DNA of 64,000 nt from Hyphomicrobiales bacterium (GCA_027489535.1 JAIXZO010000015.1:1-64000); one strand, 5' to 3'. Positions 42,518 to 55,441 are shown, numbered from the stretch's first letter. The notes: generated by a model from the letters alone, not told the origin. Translations and numbers: made by a program.

Positions 42518-42669
42518 GCCTCGCTGACGTATTTTTTGCAGCGCAACAAAAAACCGGATTTTCATCATGAACATCAGCGATTTACGTCGAACGTGAGCTA
42601 TGCATCAGCCGAATGGCTGAGATGTTTCACATGCTGAAAGGGGAATTGACCGCCCGCGGCGCCGGAATC

Positions 42670-42698
42670 TTGCCAAGCGGACGCCCGTTCACTACACC
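42670..42698 (+). promoter_or_regulatory. Promoter of hisN
   Basis: TTGCCA (42670-42675), a 17-base spacer, TACACC (42693-42698). The predicted start near 42705 leaves a 23-base leader with a GGGGA ribosome site before the ATG at 42728. Confidence 0.5.
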
Positions 42699-42727
42699 CG
42701 GCCACGGCTGATCGGGGACCGCATCAC

Positions 42728-43510
42728 ATGAGCGCCGTGGACTTCGCCTCCTTCGTGGACGACCTCGCGACCCGGTCCGGATCGGCCATCCTGCCCTTCT
42801 TCCGTACCTCCATCGCCTCCATCGACAAGTCGCGCGGCGGCGTGTTCGACCCCGTGACGGAAGCCGACCGGGCGGCGGAAGCGGTGATGCGGCAGCTGAT
42901 CTCGCGCACCTTCCCCACCCACGGCGTAATCGGCGAAGAGTTCGGCAACGAGCGCGAGGATGCGGAATTCGTCTGGGTGCTCGACCCCATCGACGGCACG
43001 CGCGCCTTCATCTCCGGCCTGCCGACCTGGGGCACGCTGATCGGCCTGACGCGCAACGGCCGGCCCTGCTACGGCATGATGCACCAGCCGTTCACCCGCG
43101 AACGCTTCTCCGGCGACGGGACGGGCGCGAAATGGACCGGCCCAACCGGCGAACGGACGCTGCGCACCCGCGCCTGCGCCGCCATCGCCGACGCCACCAT
43201 TTCCACGACCAGCCCTCGCCTGTTTCAAGGCGCGGATCTGGAGGCCTTCGAGCGGGTGGAGGCCGAGGCCAAGCTGACCCGCTTCGGCTATGACTGCTAC
43301 GCCTATTGCATGGTGGCTTCGGGACAGATGGACGCCGTGATCGAATCCGGCCTCAAGCCCTACGACATCGTCGCGCTGGTGCCGATCATCGAAGGCGCGG
43401 GCGGCATCGTCACGACATGGGACGGCGGATCGCCCGCCGACGGCGGCTCCATCGTAGCCTCCGGCGACAAGCGGCTGCACGAAAAGATCCTCGCCCGCCT
43501 GAAGGGCTGA
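42728..43510 (+). CDS. hisN: Histidinol-phosphatase (inositol monophosphatase family)
   Basis: A 260-residue Mg2+-dependent phosphatase of the IMPase fold. Metal-site motifs: DPVTEADRAAE (about 39-49), VIGEEFG, the signature VLDPIDGTRAFISGLP (about 83-98), and the C-terminal GLKPYDIVALVPIIEGAGG with the last ligand Asp. The GTRAFISGLPTWGTLIGL form is that of HisN-type histidinol-phosphatases, which make L-histidinol in histidine synthesis where no HisB-type phosphatase exists. Inositol or PAP phosphatase activity is the alternative. It is a single gene followed by a repeat element. Confidence 0.88.
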   Translation: MSAVDFASFVDDLATRSGSAILPFFRTSIASIDKSRGGVFDPVTEADRAAEAVMRQLISRTFPTHGVIGEEFGNEREDAEFVWVLDPIDGTRAFISGLPTWGTLIGLTRNGRPCYGMMHQPFTRERFSGDGTGAKWTGPTGERTLRTRACAAIADATISTTSPRLFQGADLEAFERVEAEAKLTRFGYDCYAYCMVASGQMDAVIESGLKPYDIVALVPIIEGAGGIVTTWDGGSPADGGSIVASGDKRLHEKILARLKG

Positions 43511-43511
43511 A

Positions 43512-43555
43512 GCTGCGTGGTTCGAGACGGCGCTGCGCGCCTCCTCGCCATGAGG
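43512..43555. repeat. Dispersed 44-base repeat, copy 1
   Basis: A 44-base sequence beginning GCTGCGTGGTTCGAGACGG and ending CCATGAGG, found again at 46258-46301 with one difference (G at 43547, A in the other copy). Both copies are intergenic and in the same orientation. It contains a GCGCTGCGCGC core able to fold on itself. Confidence 0.85.
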
Positions 43556-43587
43556 TTTTCTCCACCCACGCTGGCGGGGCGCGCCCT

Positions 43588-43616
43588 CTTGAAACGCCGA
43601 AAAACCGCTCCTACCT
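43588..43616 (+). promoter_or_regulatory. RpoH-type heat-shock promoter of hsp20
   Basis: CTTGAAA (43588-43594) and CCTACCT (43610-43616) with 16 bases between CTTGAA and the -10 box, close to the alphaproteobacterial sigma-32 pattern. The predicted start near 43623 gives an 84-base leader that contains the ROSE-like hairpins. Confidence 0.55.
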
Positions 43617-43623
43617 CCTGAAC

Positions 43624-43709
43624 GTGCAGGCCGTACCGGCTGCACCACGACGGGTTCGGCCATGACGGCGGGCCCGCCGCATGTCGCTTCAACAGGAGGA
43701 TATGCCATG
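43624..43709 (+). promoter_or_regulatory. ROSE-type RNA thermometer in the hsp20 leader
   Basis: The leader folds into an upstream hairpin (GTGCAG...CTGCAC, 43624-43645) and a GC hairpin (GGCGGGCCCGCC). In the final hairpin UCGCU (43684-43688) pairs with AGGA (43694-43697) of the ribosome site AGGAGG across the loop UCAAC, with a bulged G. GCAU (43679-43682) then pairs with AUGC (43702-43705). The UYGCU:AGGA pairing with one bulged G is the diagnostic element of ROSE thermometers, which melt on heat shock and release the ribosome site. Confidence 0.8.
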
Positions 43710-44168
43710 CGTCACTACGATCTTTCCCCGCTGTACCGTTCCACGGTCGGCTTCGATCGCCTGTTCTCGATGCTCGACCAGTTCGGCGGGCCGGACGCCG
43801 GAGGCGGTTACCCGCCCTACAACATCGAGCGCACCGGCGAGAACGCCTATCGCGTGACCATCGCGGTGGCGGGCTTCAAGGACGACGAACTGTCCATCGA
43901 GGCCAAGGAAAACGCGCTCACCGTGCGCGGCGAACAGAAGAACGGCGAGGAGGGTCGAGGCGAGGTGCTCTATCAGGGCATCGCCGCGCGCGCCTTCGAG
44001 CGTCGGTTCCAGATCGCCGACTATGTGCAGGTGAAGGGCGCGAGCCTCGAAAACGGCCTGCTCCACATCGATCTCGTGCGCGAGGTCCCGGAGGCCAAGA
44101 AGCCCCGGTTGATCCCCATCGCCAACGGCGGCCGCCCGGCCGTAGAAGGGCGTGTGGAAGCGGCGTAA
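43707..44168 (+). CDS. Small heat-shock protein Hsp20 (IbpA-type)
   Basis: A 153-residue class A small heat-shock protein starting MRHYDLSPLYRSTVGFDRLF, with an alpha-crystallin domain at about 35-130 (YNIERTGENAYRVTIAVAGF, ENALTVRGEQK, ARAFERRFQIADYV, ENGLLHIDL). The C-terminal IxI-type anchor is LIPI. It forms oligomers that hold unfolding proteins for Hsp70/ClpB. The start ATG at 43707 has AGGAGG 7 bases upstream; an open frame running in from 43662 is not used. Expression is predicted to be under RpoH and a ROSE thermometer. Confidence 0.96.
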   Translation: MRHYDLSPLYRSTVGFDRLFSMLDQFGGPDAGGGYPPYNIERTGENAYRVTIAVAGFKDDELSIEAKENALTVRGEQKNGEEGRGEVLYQGIAARAFERRFQIADYVQVKGASLENGLLHIDLVREVPEAKKPRLIPIANGGRPAVEGRVEAA

Positions 44169-44191
44169 TCAAGCGAAGCGACGAGAACGGG

Positions 44192-44217
44192 AAAGGGCGC
44201 CGCAAGGCGCCCTTTTT
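44192..44217 (+). terminator. Terminator between hsp20 and the DHDPS-family gene
   Basis: AAAGGGCGCC (44192-44201), loop GCAA, GGCGCCCTTT (44206-44215), followed by two more T. It ends the hsp20 transcript, and the A run on the left lets it work weakly for the convergent gene too. Confidence 0.9.
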
Positions 44218-44221
44218 CATG

Positions 44222-45115
44222 TCAGACCTTCGCGAGCCGCTCCAACGCGCGCTCGAGTTCGGCGATCTCTTCGGGCGTGGGGGGCAGGATCGGGCGGGGG
44301 GGCGTGACGGTCGCCAAGCCGAGAAGGCCCGCGATCACGTGGACGGCGCGGAAACTGCTTGCGCGTTTGAAGATGTCCCACATCGGCGCGAAGACGGCTT
44401 CGAGCCGGGCGACCTCGGCCCGGTCGCCGGCGAGGGCAGCATGGGCGAGCTTCATCGTCGGCTCGGGCAGGATGCCGCCGACGACGCTGTACCAGGCGAC
44501 GCCGCCCGCGAGCAGGCAGGCCGAGGCGTTCCAATCGCCGCTGTAGCCCACGGCGAACTCGGCCGGGACCAAGGCCGCGAGCGCCTCGTGTTTCGGCCCG
44601 ATTTCGGCGGCGGGGAGGCCCGGATTCTTCACCGCTTCGATGCGGGGCACGGCGGCGAGCCGCGCGATGAGCGCATCGGAAAAGGTGAAATGGGTGGTGG
44701 TCGGATTGTTGTAGATGCAGACCGGCAGGCCCGTCGCGCCCGCAACCGCACGGAAATTCTGGAACACTTCCTCGTCGCGCAACGGCGTGTAGGAGACCGG
44801 AGCGACGAGAAGGCCGTCGGCCCCCGCGGCTTCCGCATCCTGCGCCAGACGGATCGCGTCGTCGGTGCGCAGCGCGCCCGTGCCGACGATGAGGGGCGTG
44901 CGACCGCGCACGACCTCTGCGGCGGCGGCGACGGCGCGCTTCCGTTCCTCGCGGGCGAGATACATGTAGGAGCCCGTCGAGCCGAGAAGACCGACGGAAT
45001 CGACCTTTGCCGCGACGAGACGCTCCAACAGCACGCCGAGATCGTCGGGGCGGATGCGGCCGTCGGGATCGGCCGGGGTGATCGGGAAGGCGGAAAGGCC
45101 GCGGAAGATCGACAT
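44222..45115 (-). CDS. Dihydrodipicolinate synthase (DapA) family aldolase/lyase
   Basis: A 297-residue TIM-barrel class I aldolase of the DHDPS/NAL family. Markers: LLGSTGSYMYLAREER (the GxxGE-like loop is altered), the catalytic Tyr in VCIYNNPTTTHF, and the Schiff-base Lys in RIEAVKNPG (about residue 160). The altered pyruvate loop and its pairing with a threonine-aldolase-like gene argue for a catabolic hydroxy-acid aldolase rather than true lysine-pathway DapA. The ATG at 45115 sits in a TGATG overlap with the stop of the upstream gene; a GTG one codon earlier is possible. Confidence 0.88.
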   Translation of the reverse strand: MSIFRGLSAFPITPADPDGRIRPDDLGVLLERLVAAKVDSVGLLGSTGSYMYLAREERKRAVAAAAEVVRGRTPLIVGTGALRTDDAIRLAQDAEAAGADGLLVAPVSYTPLRDEEVFQNFRAVAGATGLPVCIYNNPTTTHFTFSDALIARLAAVPRIEAVKNPGLPAAEIGPKHEALAALVPAEFAVGYSGDWNASACLLAGGVAWYSVVGGILPEPTMKLAHAALAGDRAEVARLEAVFAPMWDIFKRASSFRAVHVIAGLLGLATVTPPRPILPPTPEEIAELERALERLAKV

Positions 45116-46194
45116 CACTCGGCCGCCTTCATCGCGACCGTGCCGCGCGCCACCGCGAGGACGCGCTCGATCTGCTCCGCCTCGGTCGCGAAGCTGGTGA
45201 CGAAGCGCAGGAAGCGTTCATCGGCCCCGATGACGAAGCCTGCGGGCAGGCTTTGACTACCCCACGGCGCAAAGCGGATGCCGTCGGCCGTCAACGCGGC
45301 GGCGACGGCGGCAGGCAACACGACGAAGATTTCGTTGGCTTCGGTGGGCCACGGCAGGCGCGCGCCGGGAACGGAGGCGAAGCCGGCCGACAGCCGCTGC
45401 GCCATGGCGTTGGCATGGCGCGCATTGTCGAGCCAATGGCCGTTTTCGAGATAGCCGACCATCTGCGCGCCCAAGAGGCGACCCTTGGAGACGGTGTGGC
45501 CGGACCGCTTGCGGCGGTATTGGAAGTTCTCGGCCTTGGCGCGGTCGAAGAAGATCACCGCCTCGCAGGCCATCGCGCCGTTTTTGGTGGCGCCGAAGCT
45601 CACGATGTCGACGCCGGCCTTCCATGTCATCTCGGCGGGCGTGCAGCCGAGCGCGACGACGGCATTGCCGAAGCGCGCGCCGTCGAGATGGACCGAGAGC
45701 CTGTGCGCCTTGGCGACCGCCGCCAGCGCGCGGATTTCGTCGAGGGAATAAAGCGTGCCCGCTTCCGTGACCTGCGAGATCGAGAGCGCGGAAGGCTGCA
45801 CGGATTTGACGACGCCGGGGACGTAGCGCGACAGGGTTTCCTCCAGATCGGCCGGCGTGAACTTGCCGCCGACGCCGGGGATGCCCACGAGCTTCGCGCC
45901 GTCGGTGAACATTTCCGGCGCGCCGCATTCGTCGTCGATGACGTGGCTTTCGGAATGGCAGAACACCGCGCCCCAAGGCGGGGTCATGGCGGCCAACGCC
46001 AGCGCGTTCGCGCCGGTGCCGGTGGCGACGAGAAACACCGAGACCTCATGCTCGAAGACCTGCGCCAGCATGGCCTCGGCCTTGGCGGTCCATGAATCCG
46101 AGCCGTAGGCCGGTTCGCCGCCGCCGTTCGCGGCGATGAGGGTGTCGAGCACCTGCCGGCTCATGCCGACCACGTTGTCGCTGGCGAGATTCAT
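45115..46194 (-). CDS. ltaE: PLP-dependent low-specificity L-threonine aldolase / beta-eliminating lyase
   Basis: A 359-residue fold-type I PLP enzyme of the threonine aldolase family that splits beta-hydroxy amino acids such as threonine into glycine and an aldehyde. Visible: FLVATGTGANALALA (phosphate-binding loop, about 61), VHLDGARFGNAVVAL with the PLP Asp, and DIVSFGATKNGAMACEA with the PLP lysine (about 203). The ATG at 46194 is set by AAGGAG 7 bases upstream, discarding a 6-residue extension. It overlaps the DHDPS-family gene, so both are one operon. Confidence 0.9.
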   Translation of the reverse strand: MNLASDNVVGMSRQVLDTLIAANGGGEPAYGSDSWTAKAEAMLAQVFEHEVSVFLVATGTGANALALAAMTPPWGAVFCHSESHVIDDECGAPEMFTDGAKLVGIPGVGGKFTPADLEETLSRYVPGVVKSVQPSALSISQVTEAGTLYSLDEIRALAAVAKAHRLSVHLDGARFGNAVVALGCTPAEMTWKAGVDIVSFGATKNGAMACEAVIFFDRAKAENFQYRRKRSGHTVSKGRLLGAQMVGYLENGHWLDNARHANAMAQRLSAGFASVPGARLPWPTEANEIFVVLPAAVAAALTADGIRFAPWGSQSLPAGFVIGADERFLRFVTSFATEAEQIERVLAVARGTVAMKAAE

Positions 46195-46257
46195 AGGCAC
46201 ACTCCTTCGCATCGCCGGGGAAGGTGCACGCGCGCGGGCCGTTTGTCATCCCGTCCG

Positions 46258-46301
46258 GCTGCGTGGTTCGAGACGGCGCTGCGCGCCTCCTCACCATGAG
46301 G
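46258..46301. repeat. Dispersed 44-base repeat, copy 2
   Basis: 43 of 44 bases identical to 43512-43555, same orientation, also intergenic (upstream of ltaE, about 60 bases from its start). Confidence 0.85.
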
Positions 46302-46338
46302 GTTTGTTGTTTGGAGAGCGGGGCGAGTGCTCTGCCGT

Positions 46339-46427
46339 GTCATCCCGGGCTGCGTGAGCCGACCCGGGACCCAGATCGTCGGGCATCTTGGAACGAGGCT
46401 GGGTCCCGGCGCTTCGGCCCGGATGAC
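46339..46427. repeat. REP/BIME-like imperfect inverted repeat
   Basis: The outer arms GTCATCCCGGGC (46339-46350) and GCCCGGATGAC (46417-46427) and inner arms ACCCGGGACCCAG (about 46362-46374) and CTGGGTCCCGG (46399-46409) are complementary. The whole 89 bases can therefore form one long interrupted hairpin. GTCATCCCGG outer arms are typical of short palindromic repeats scattered in rhizobial genomes. Confidence 0.7.
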
Positions 46428-46645
46428 ACCGTTCGGGGAGCTTGAGCTTCGGAGAGGCGGAGTCATCCAAGGGGGCGGGGTCAGCGTAGACGAGATTGAA
46501 CGTGCGGGTCATTCCGTGTCGGTTCGAATCCGCTCGGCATTCGTTTCGTTGCGCGGCTGCGCTCGGACGCGCAACTTTCGCCACGAAACGGGTGAAAAGG
46601 CGGCTTGTGCAGGTTAATGAAATCTGGCATGGTCCGGGCAGATAG

Positions 46646-46662
46646 GACAGTCTTGCTGTCCA
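46646..46662. promoter_or_regulatory. Operator-like palindrome upstream of gltB
   Basis: GGACAG (46646-46651), spacer TCTTG, CTGTCC (46657-46662), immediately followed by AATTAT, a possible -10. It could be a dimeric repressor site, or a hairpin in the leader. The cognate regulator is not identifiable. Confidence 0.4.
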
Positions 46663-46947
46663 ATTATGGGGCGTCGCAAGCGGCGGCGCCGCGAAAGGAT
46701 CGCCTGATGCGGATGCGCGTTGCGACGACGGCTTCGAACGCTCGCGGAACGACCGTTCCGCGGACGACGAAACGCGCCGCCGAGCGGCGTATCTGACGGG
46801 CGAATTCGGCCGACGGCCGGGCAGCCCGCAAGCGGCGGGCGCATCCGGGGCGCGCCCGACGCTTCTACATCGAAAATCCCGATCGAGGGCGACGGCACCC
46901 GCCGCCGCCCATAGCCATGTGACCGGTCGCCGGACGCGAGGACTGAG

Positions 46948-51651
<4,704 letters not shown>

Positions 51652-51719
51652 CGCCCCGGGGTTTTACGGACTGACGGCTGAGGCGGCGGCGCGATCGGCG
51701 CGAAGAAAAGAGACGGACG

Positions 51720-53141
51720 ATGGGCAAGGTTACCGGTTTTCTCGAATTCGATCGTCAGGAGCAGAAGTATCAGCTCGCCGGCGACCGCATCCGCCATTTC
51801 CGTGAATTCACGCTGCCGCTCGACGAGGGCGACGTGGCCAAGCAGGCCGCGCGCTGCATGGATTGCGGCGTGCCGTTCTGCCACGGCGACACGGGCTGCC
51901 CCGTCCACAACCAGATCCCCGACTGGAACGACCTCGTTTTCAGCGGCGATTGGGAAGAGGCGGCGCGCAACCTGCACTCGACCAACAACTTCCCCGAATT
52001 CACCGGCCGCATCTGCCCCGCGCCGTGCGAGGAAGCCTGCACGCTGAACCTCGAAAACGCGCCCGTCACCATCAAGACCATCGAGCAGGCCATCGCCGAC
52101 AAGGCATGGGAGATGGGCTGGGTGAAGCCCGAAATGCCGACCCGGCTGACCGGCAAGCGCATCGCCGTGGTCGGCTCCGGCCCGGCCGGACTTGCCGCGG
52201 CCCAGCAGCTCGCCCGCGCCGGTCACGACGTGCATCTGTTCGAGCGCGAGCCCCGCGCCGGCGGCTTGCTGCGCTACGGCATCCCGGACTTCAAGATGGA
52301 GAAGCGGCACATCGACCGCCGCATCGCGCAGATGGAAGCCGAGGGCGTGACGTTCCACTACAACGTCGAAATCGGCGTGACGAAGCCCTTCGACGAGCTG
52401 GTGTCGGGCTTCGACGCCGTGCTGATGGCGGCCGGTGCGGAAGACCCGCGCAACCCGAACCTGCCGGGGCAGGAGCTGACCGGCGTGCATTACGCCATGC
52501 CGTTCCTCGTGCAGCAGAACCGCGCGGTCGGGCAGGAGCCAGTCGAAGAAGAGCGCATCCTCGCCGCCGGCAAGCATGTGGTGGTGATCGGCGGCGGCGA
52601 TACGGCCTCCGACTGCGTCGGTACGTCGTTCCGTCAGGGCGCGCTGAGCGTGACCCAGCTCGACATTCGCCCGATGCCCCCGAAGGTCGAGGACAAGCTG
52701 ACCTCGTGGCCCTATTGGCCGACGAAGCTGCGCACCTCTTCCAGCCAGGCCGAAGGGGCGGAGCGCGAGTTCCAGGCCGCGACGCTCGGCATCGAGGGCA
52801 AGAAGGGCAAGGTCACGGGCGTGAAATGCGCGCGCGTCGACGAAAAGCGCGTTCCGATCCCCGGCACCGAATTCATCCTGCCGGCGGACCTCGTGTTCCT
52901 CGCGATCGGCTTCGCCGGATCGAAGGTCGAGGGCATGGTGGAGACGGCGGGCGTCGAACGCGACCGGCGCAACAACATCCTCGCCGACGACCGCGCCTAC
53001 CGCACGTCGCGCGACAAGGTGTTCGTGGCGGGCGACATGCGCCGCGGGCAATCGCTTGTGGTGTGGGCGATCCGCGAAGGCCGGCAGGCCGCGCACGCCA
53101 TCGACGTGTTCCTGATGGGCGAGAGCATTTTGCCGCGCTGA
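51720..53141 (+). CDS. gltD: Glutamate synthase small subunit
   Basis: A 473-residue FAD/NADPH subunit. An N-terminal domain carries two 4Fe-4S cysteine sets ([18 protein letters not shown] at about 41-58 and [15 protein letters not shown] at about 94-108). An FAD-binding motif follows ([16 protein letters not shown], about 149), then an NADPH-binding motif ([15 protein letters not shown], about 286) and the closing [21 protein letters not shown]. It passes electrons from NADPH to the FMN of GltB. It is co-transcribed with gltB. It converges on the transglycosylase gene with 24 bases between stops. Confidence 0.97.
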   Translation: MGKVTGFLEFDRQEQKYQLAGDRIRHFREFTLPLDEGDVAKQAARCMDCGVPFCHGDTGCPVHNQIPDWNDLVFSGDWEEAARNLHSTNNFPEFTGRICPAPCEEACTLNLENAPVTIKTIEQAIADKAWEMGWVKPEMPTRLTGKRIAVVGSGPAGLAAAQQLARAGHDVHLFEREPRAGGLLRYGIPDFKMEKRHIDRRIAQMEAEGVTFHYNVEIGVTKPFDELVSGFDAVLMAAGAEDPRNPNLPGQELTGVHYAMPFLVQQNRAVGQEPVEEERILAAGKHVVVIGGGDTASDCVGTSFRQGALSVTQLDIRPMPPKVEDKLTSWPYWPTKLRTSSSQAEGAEREFQAATLGIEGKKGKVTGVKCARVDEKRVPIPGTEFILPADLVFLAIGFAGSKVEGMVETAGVERDRRNNILADDRAYRTSRDKVFVAGDMRRGQSLVVWAIREGRQAAHAIDVFLMGESILPR

Positions 53142-53165
53142 CCGGCGCGGCGGGACCGGCGCGGG

Positions 53166-54374
53166 TCAGCGGCTCGCGCGGAGCGCCTGCAGCATCTTCG
53201 GCGTCGGCCAGCCGTCCGGCAGATGGCCGCGTTTCTCCTGAAAGTCGCGAAGCGCTTCGCGCGTGCGGCTGCCGATGCGGCCGTCCGGTTCGCCGACGTC
53301 GTAGCCGAGCGACGCGAGCCGCTTCTGCACCTCGACGCGGTCGGCCTGCGCCAGTTGCGGCTCGTCGCTCGGCCATTCTCCCCGGATCGGGCCGCCGCCC
53401 TTCAGACGATCGCCGAGATGGGCGACGGCCAGGGCGTAGGCGTCGGACGAATTGTAGCGCTTGATCACGTCGTAATTGGCGGTGACGAGAAAGACCGGCC
53501 CGGTCGCGCCCGCCGGATAGAACAGCCGCGCTTCGCCCGATGCCGGCAGCGGTTTGCCGTCCGCACGACGCAGGCCGCGCTTGCTCCACTCCGCGAAAGT
53601 GCCGGTGCGCGCACGGTGATCGAAGCCCTGCGGCAGCGCCACTTCCATGCCCCAAGGCAGACCGGGCTGCCATCCGTGCCCGCGCAGATAATTCGCGGTG
53701 GAGGCGAGCGCGTCGGGGACGTTCGTCCAGATGTCGCGGCGGCCGTCGCCGTCGCCGTCGACCGCATAGGTGCGGAAATTGGAGGGCATGAACTGGGTCT
53801 GGCCCATCGCGCCCGCCCATGAGCCGCGCAGGCTTTGCCGCGCCGCCTCGCCACGGTCGATGATGTCGAGCGCGGACATCAATTCGTTGCGGAAGAACGC
53901 GCCGCGATATTCGATGAAGGCCAAGGTCGCCAGCGAGCGGATCACGTCCTTGTCGCCGGTGACCGCGCCGTAGCTGGTCTCCATGCCCCAAATGCCGAAA
54001 ATGACGCCGCGATCCACGCCGTAGCGCTTTTCGACGGCCGTGATCCTGGCTGCGTGGGCTGCGAGAAGCTTGGAGCCGCGATCGATGCGGGAGGGCGCGA
54101 CGGCGCTTTCGAGATAATCCCAGATCGGCTTGACGAATTCGGACTGTCGTTCGGTGAGCGCGACGACCGCTCGGTCCGGCGTGAGCCCTTGGAAGGCGGC
54201 GTCGAGCGTGGCCGGCTTGACGCCGCGTTGACGCGCCTCCGTACGGATTTCGGAGAGGAACCTGCCGAAATCGGCCGAAGGCGTCTCCTGCCCTTTGGCG
54301 ATGCCGTTCAACAAAAAGAACAGGACCACGAACGGAAGGGGCAGAAGGATGCGGGAGATGAACACGGTCAACAT
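53166..54374 (-). CDS. MltB-type lytic murein transglycosylase with peptidoglycan-binding domain
   Basis: A 402-residue exported lytic transglycosylase (GH103/SLT_2) that cleaves MurNAc-GlcNAc bonds forming 1,6-anhydro ends. A signal peptide (1-29) is followed by the catalytic domain (about 35-325), with the catalytic Glu in IFGIWGMETSYGA, then GAMGQTQFMPSNF and ANYLRGHGWQ. A C-terminal peptidoglycan-binding repeat lies at about 345-400 (VEVQKRLASLGYDVGEPDGR). No lipobox cysteine is seen, so it is soluble in the periplasm. It is divergent from galU. Confidence 0.94.
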   Translation of the reverse strand: MLTVFISRILLPLPFVVLFFLLNGIAKGQETPSADFGRFLSEIRTEARQRGVKPATLDAAFQGLTPDRAVVALTERQSEFVKPIWDYLESAVAPSRIDRGSKLLAAHAARITAVEKRYGVDRGVIFGIWGMETSYGAVTGDKDVIRSLATLAFIEYRGAFFRNELMSALDIIDRGEAARQSLRGSWAGAMGQTQFMPSNFRTYAVDGDGDGRRDIWTNVPDALASTANYLRGHGWQPGLPWGMEVALPQGFDHRARTGTFAEWSKRGLRRADGKPLPASGEARLFYPAGATGPVFLVTANYDVIKRYNSSDAYALAVAHLGDRLKGGGPIRGEWPSDEPQLAQADRVEVQKRLASLGYDVGEPDGRIGSRTREALRDFQEKRGHLPDGWPTPKMLQALRASR

Positions 54375-54571
54375 GGACGGGACGCAGCACCTGAAAGGAC
54401 CTGAGCATTTTGTATCGTTAAATGTTTGTCGAAAGGTTGCCGTGCATTCGATGCTTCGGGCCGCAACGACCGGCGGGAGCCGGGCGTTTTGCGCCGGCGC
54501 GATTTTGCCTTAAACCCGGCTCGGCAGGTGCATCCCGCCGGAACGCCAAGCTCGAGAGAGAGCCTTCACGC

Positions 54572-55441
54572 ATGACCAAGAAGATCCGCAAGGCCGTCTT
54601 CCCCGTCGCCGGTCTCGGCACGCGTTTCCTCCCGGCCACGAAGGCCGTGCCGAAGGAAATGCTCACCGTCGTCGACCGACCCGTGATCCAGCATGTCGTG
54701 GACGAGGCGCGTGCGGCCGGGATCGAGCATTTCATCTTCGTGACCGGCCGCAACAAGGCGGTGATCGAGGATCATTTCGACATTCAATACGAACTCGACC
54801 GCACGCTCGAAGAGCGCGGCAAGGCGAAGGAACGCGCGGCGTTGGCCGGCGATCTGCCGGGCCCGGGCGAAACCAGCTTCACGCGCCAGCAGGTGCCGCT
54901 CGGCTTGGGCCACGCGGTGTGGTGCGCGCGCGAATTGGTGGGCGACGAGCCCTTCGCGCTGCTGCTGCCCGACATGCTGCATCACGGCGTCAAGCCTTGC
55001 CTGAAGGGCATGATCGACGCGCATGAGCGCCACGGCGGCAATCTGGTGGCGGTGTACGAGGTGCCGGACTCCGAGACGCACCAATACGGCATCTGCGGCG
55101 TCGAGAAGAAGAACGACGCGCTCGCGATCACCAGCATGGTCGAGAAGCCCGCAAAGGGAACCTCTCCCTCGAACCTCGCGATTTCGGGCCGCTACATTCT
55201 CGGGCCGGAAATCTTCAAGATCTTGGAGACGCAGGAGCGCGGCGCGGGCGGCGAAATCCAGCTGACGGACGCGATGATCACGCTCGCCAAACAGCAGGAT
55301 TTCTATGCGCATGTCTTCGACGGCGCGATCTACGACTGCGGCATGAAGATCGGCTTCCTGCTCGCGAACCTGAATCTGGGCCTCGAACGCGAGGACCTCG
55401 CCCCGGCGCTCCGTGCGGAAATCGCCCGGCTCGGCGCATGA
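54572..55441 (+). CDS. galU: UTP-glucose-1-phosphate uridylyltransferase
   Basis: A 289-residue nucleotidyltransferase that makes UDP-glucose for capsule, lipopolysaccharide core and glucans. Signature: AVFPVAGLGTRFLPATKAVPKE (residues about 8-29), then the VVDRPVIQHVVDEA and QVPLGLGHAVWCARE segments and the metal Asp in LLLPDMLH. The ATG at 54572 has GAGAGAG about 12 bases upstream; the open frame to its left is non-homologous. Its stop overlaps the kdsD start (ATGA at 55438-55441), forming an envelope-sugar operon. Confidence 0.95.
   Translation: MTKKIRKAVFPVAGLGTRFLPATKAVPKEMLTVVDRPVIQHVVDEARAAGIEHFIFVTGRNKAVIEDHFDIQYELDRTLEERGKAKERAALAGDLPGPGETSFTRQQVPLGLGHAVWCARELVGDEPFALLLPDMLHHGVKPCLKGMIDAHERHGGNLVAVYEVPDSETHQYGICGVEKKNDALAITSMVEKPAKGTSPSNLAISGRYILGPEIFKILETQERGAGGEIQLTDAMITLAKQQDFYAHVFDGAIYDCGMKIGFLLANLNLGLEREDLAPALRAEIARLGA

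Larger units (their letters stand above)
42337..42727. other. Gene-free stretch holding the small RNA and the hisN promoter
   Basis: In these 391 bases I see no protein gene. They hold, from left to right: the minus-strand terminator, body and promoter of a small RNA (42391-42517), about 150 bases of lower-GC sequence with no recognised feature (about 42520-42665), and the hisN promoter (42670-42698). Confidence 0.7.
46195..46947. other. Long non-coding stretch upstream of gltB
   Basis: These 753 bases have no reading frame with coding character. They contain copy 2 of the 44-base repeat (46258-46301), a REP-like inverted repeat (46339-46427), an 8-bp hairpin GTTGCGCG/CGCGCAAC (46548-46575), a 17-base palindrome (46646-46662) next to an AT-rich TTAT, and about 280 bases of leader with no clear feature before the gltB ATG. 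A possible promoter TTGTGC-N17-CATGGT lies near 46609-46637. Confidence 0.6.

Noticed and set aside
44222..45115. True dapA (lysine biosynthesis)
   Set aside because: Family membership is clear, but the altered pyruvate-loop motif and the operon with a threonine-aldolase-like enzyme favour another aldolase reaction, so the symbol was not assigned.
46521..46531. GGTTCGAATCC, looking like a tRNA T-loop (possible tRNA remnant or attachment site)
   Set aside because: The flanking bases do not form a T stem beyond three pairs, and no acceptor, anticodon or D arm can be built around it.
46667..46708. A 13-codon Arg-rich open frame right after the gltB-upstream palindrome (possible leader peptide)
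   Set aside because: It has no ribosome site, no codon run tied to glutamate metabolism and no attenuator hairpin after it; chance in GC-rich sequence.
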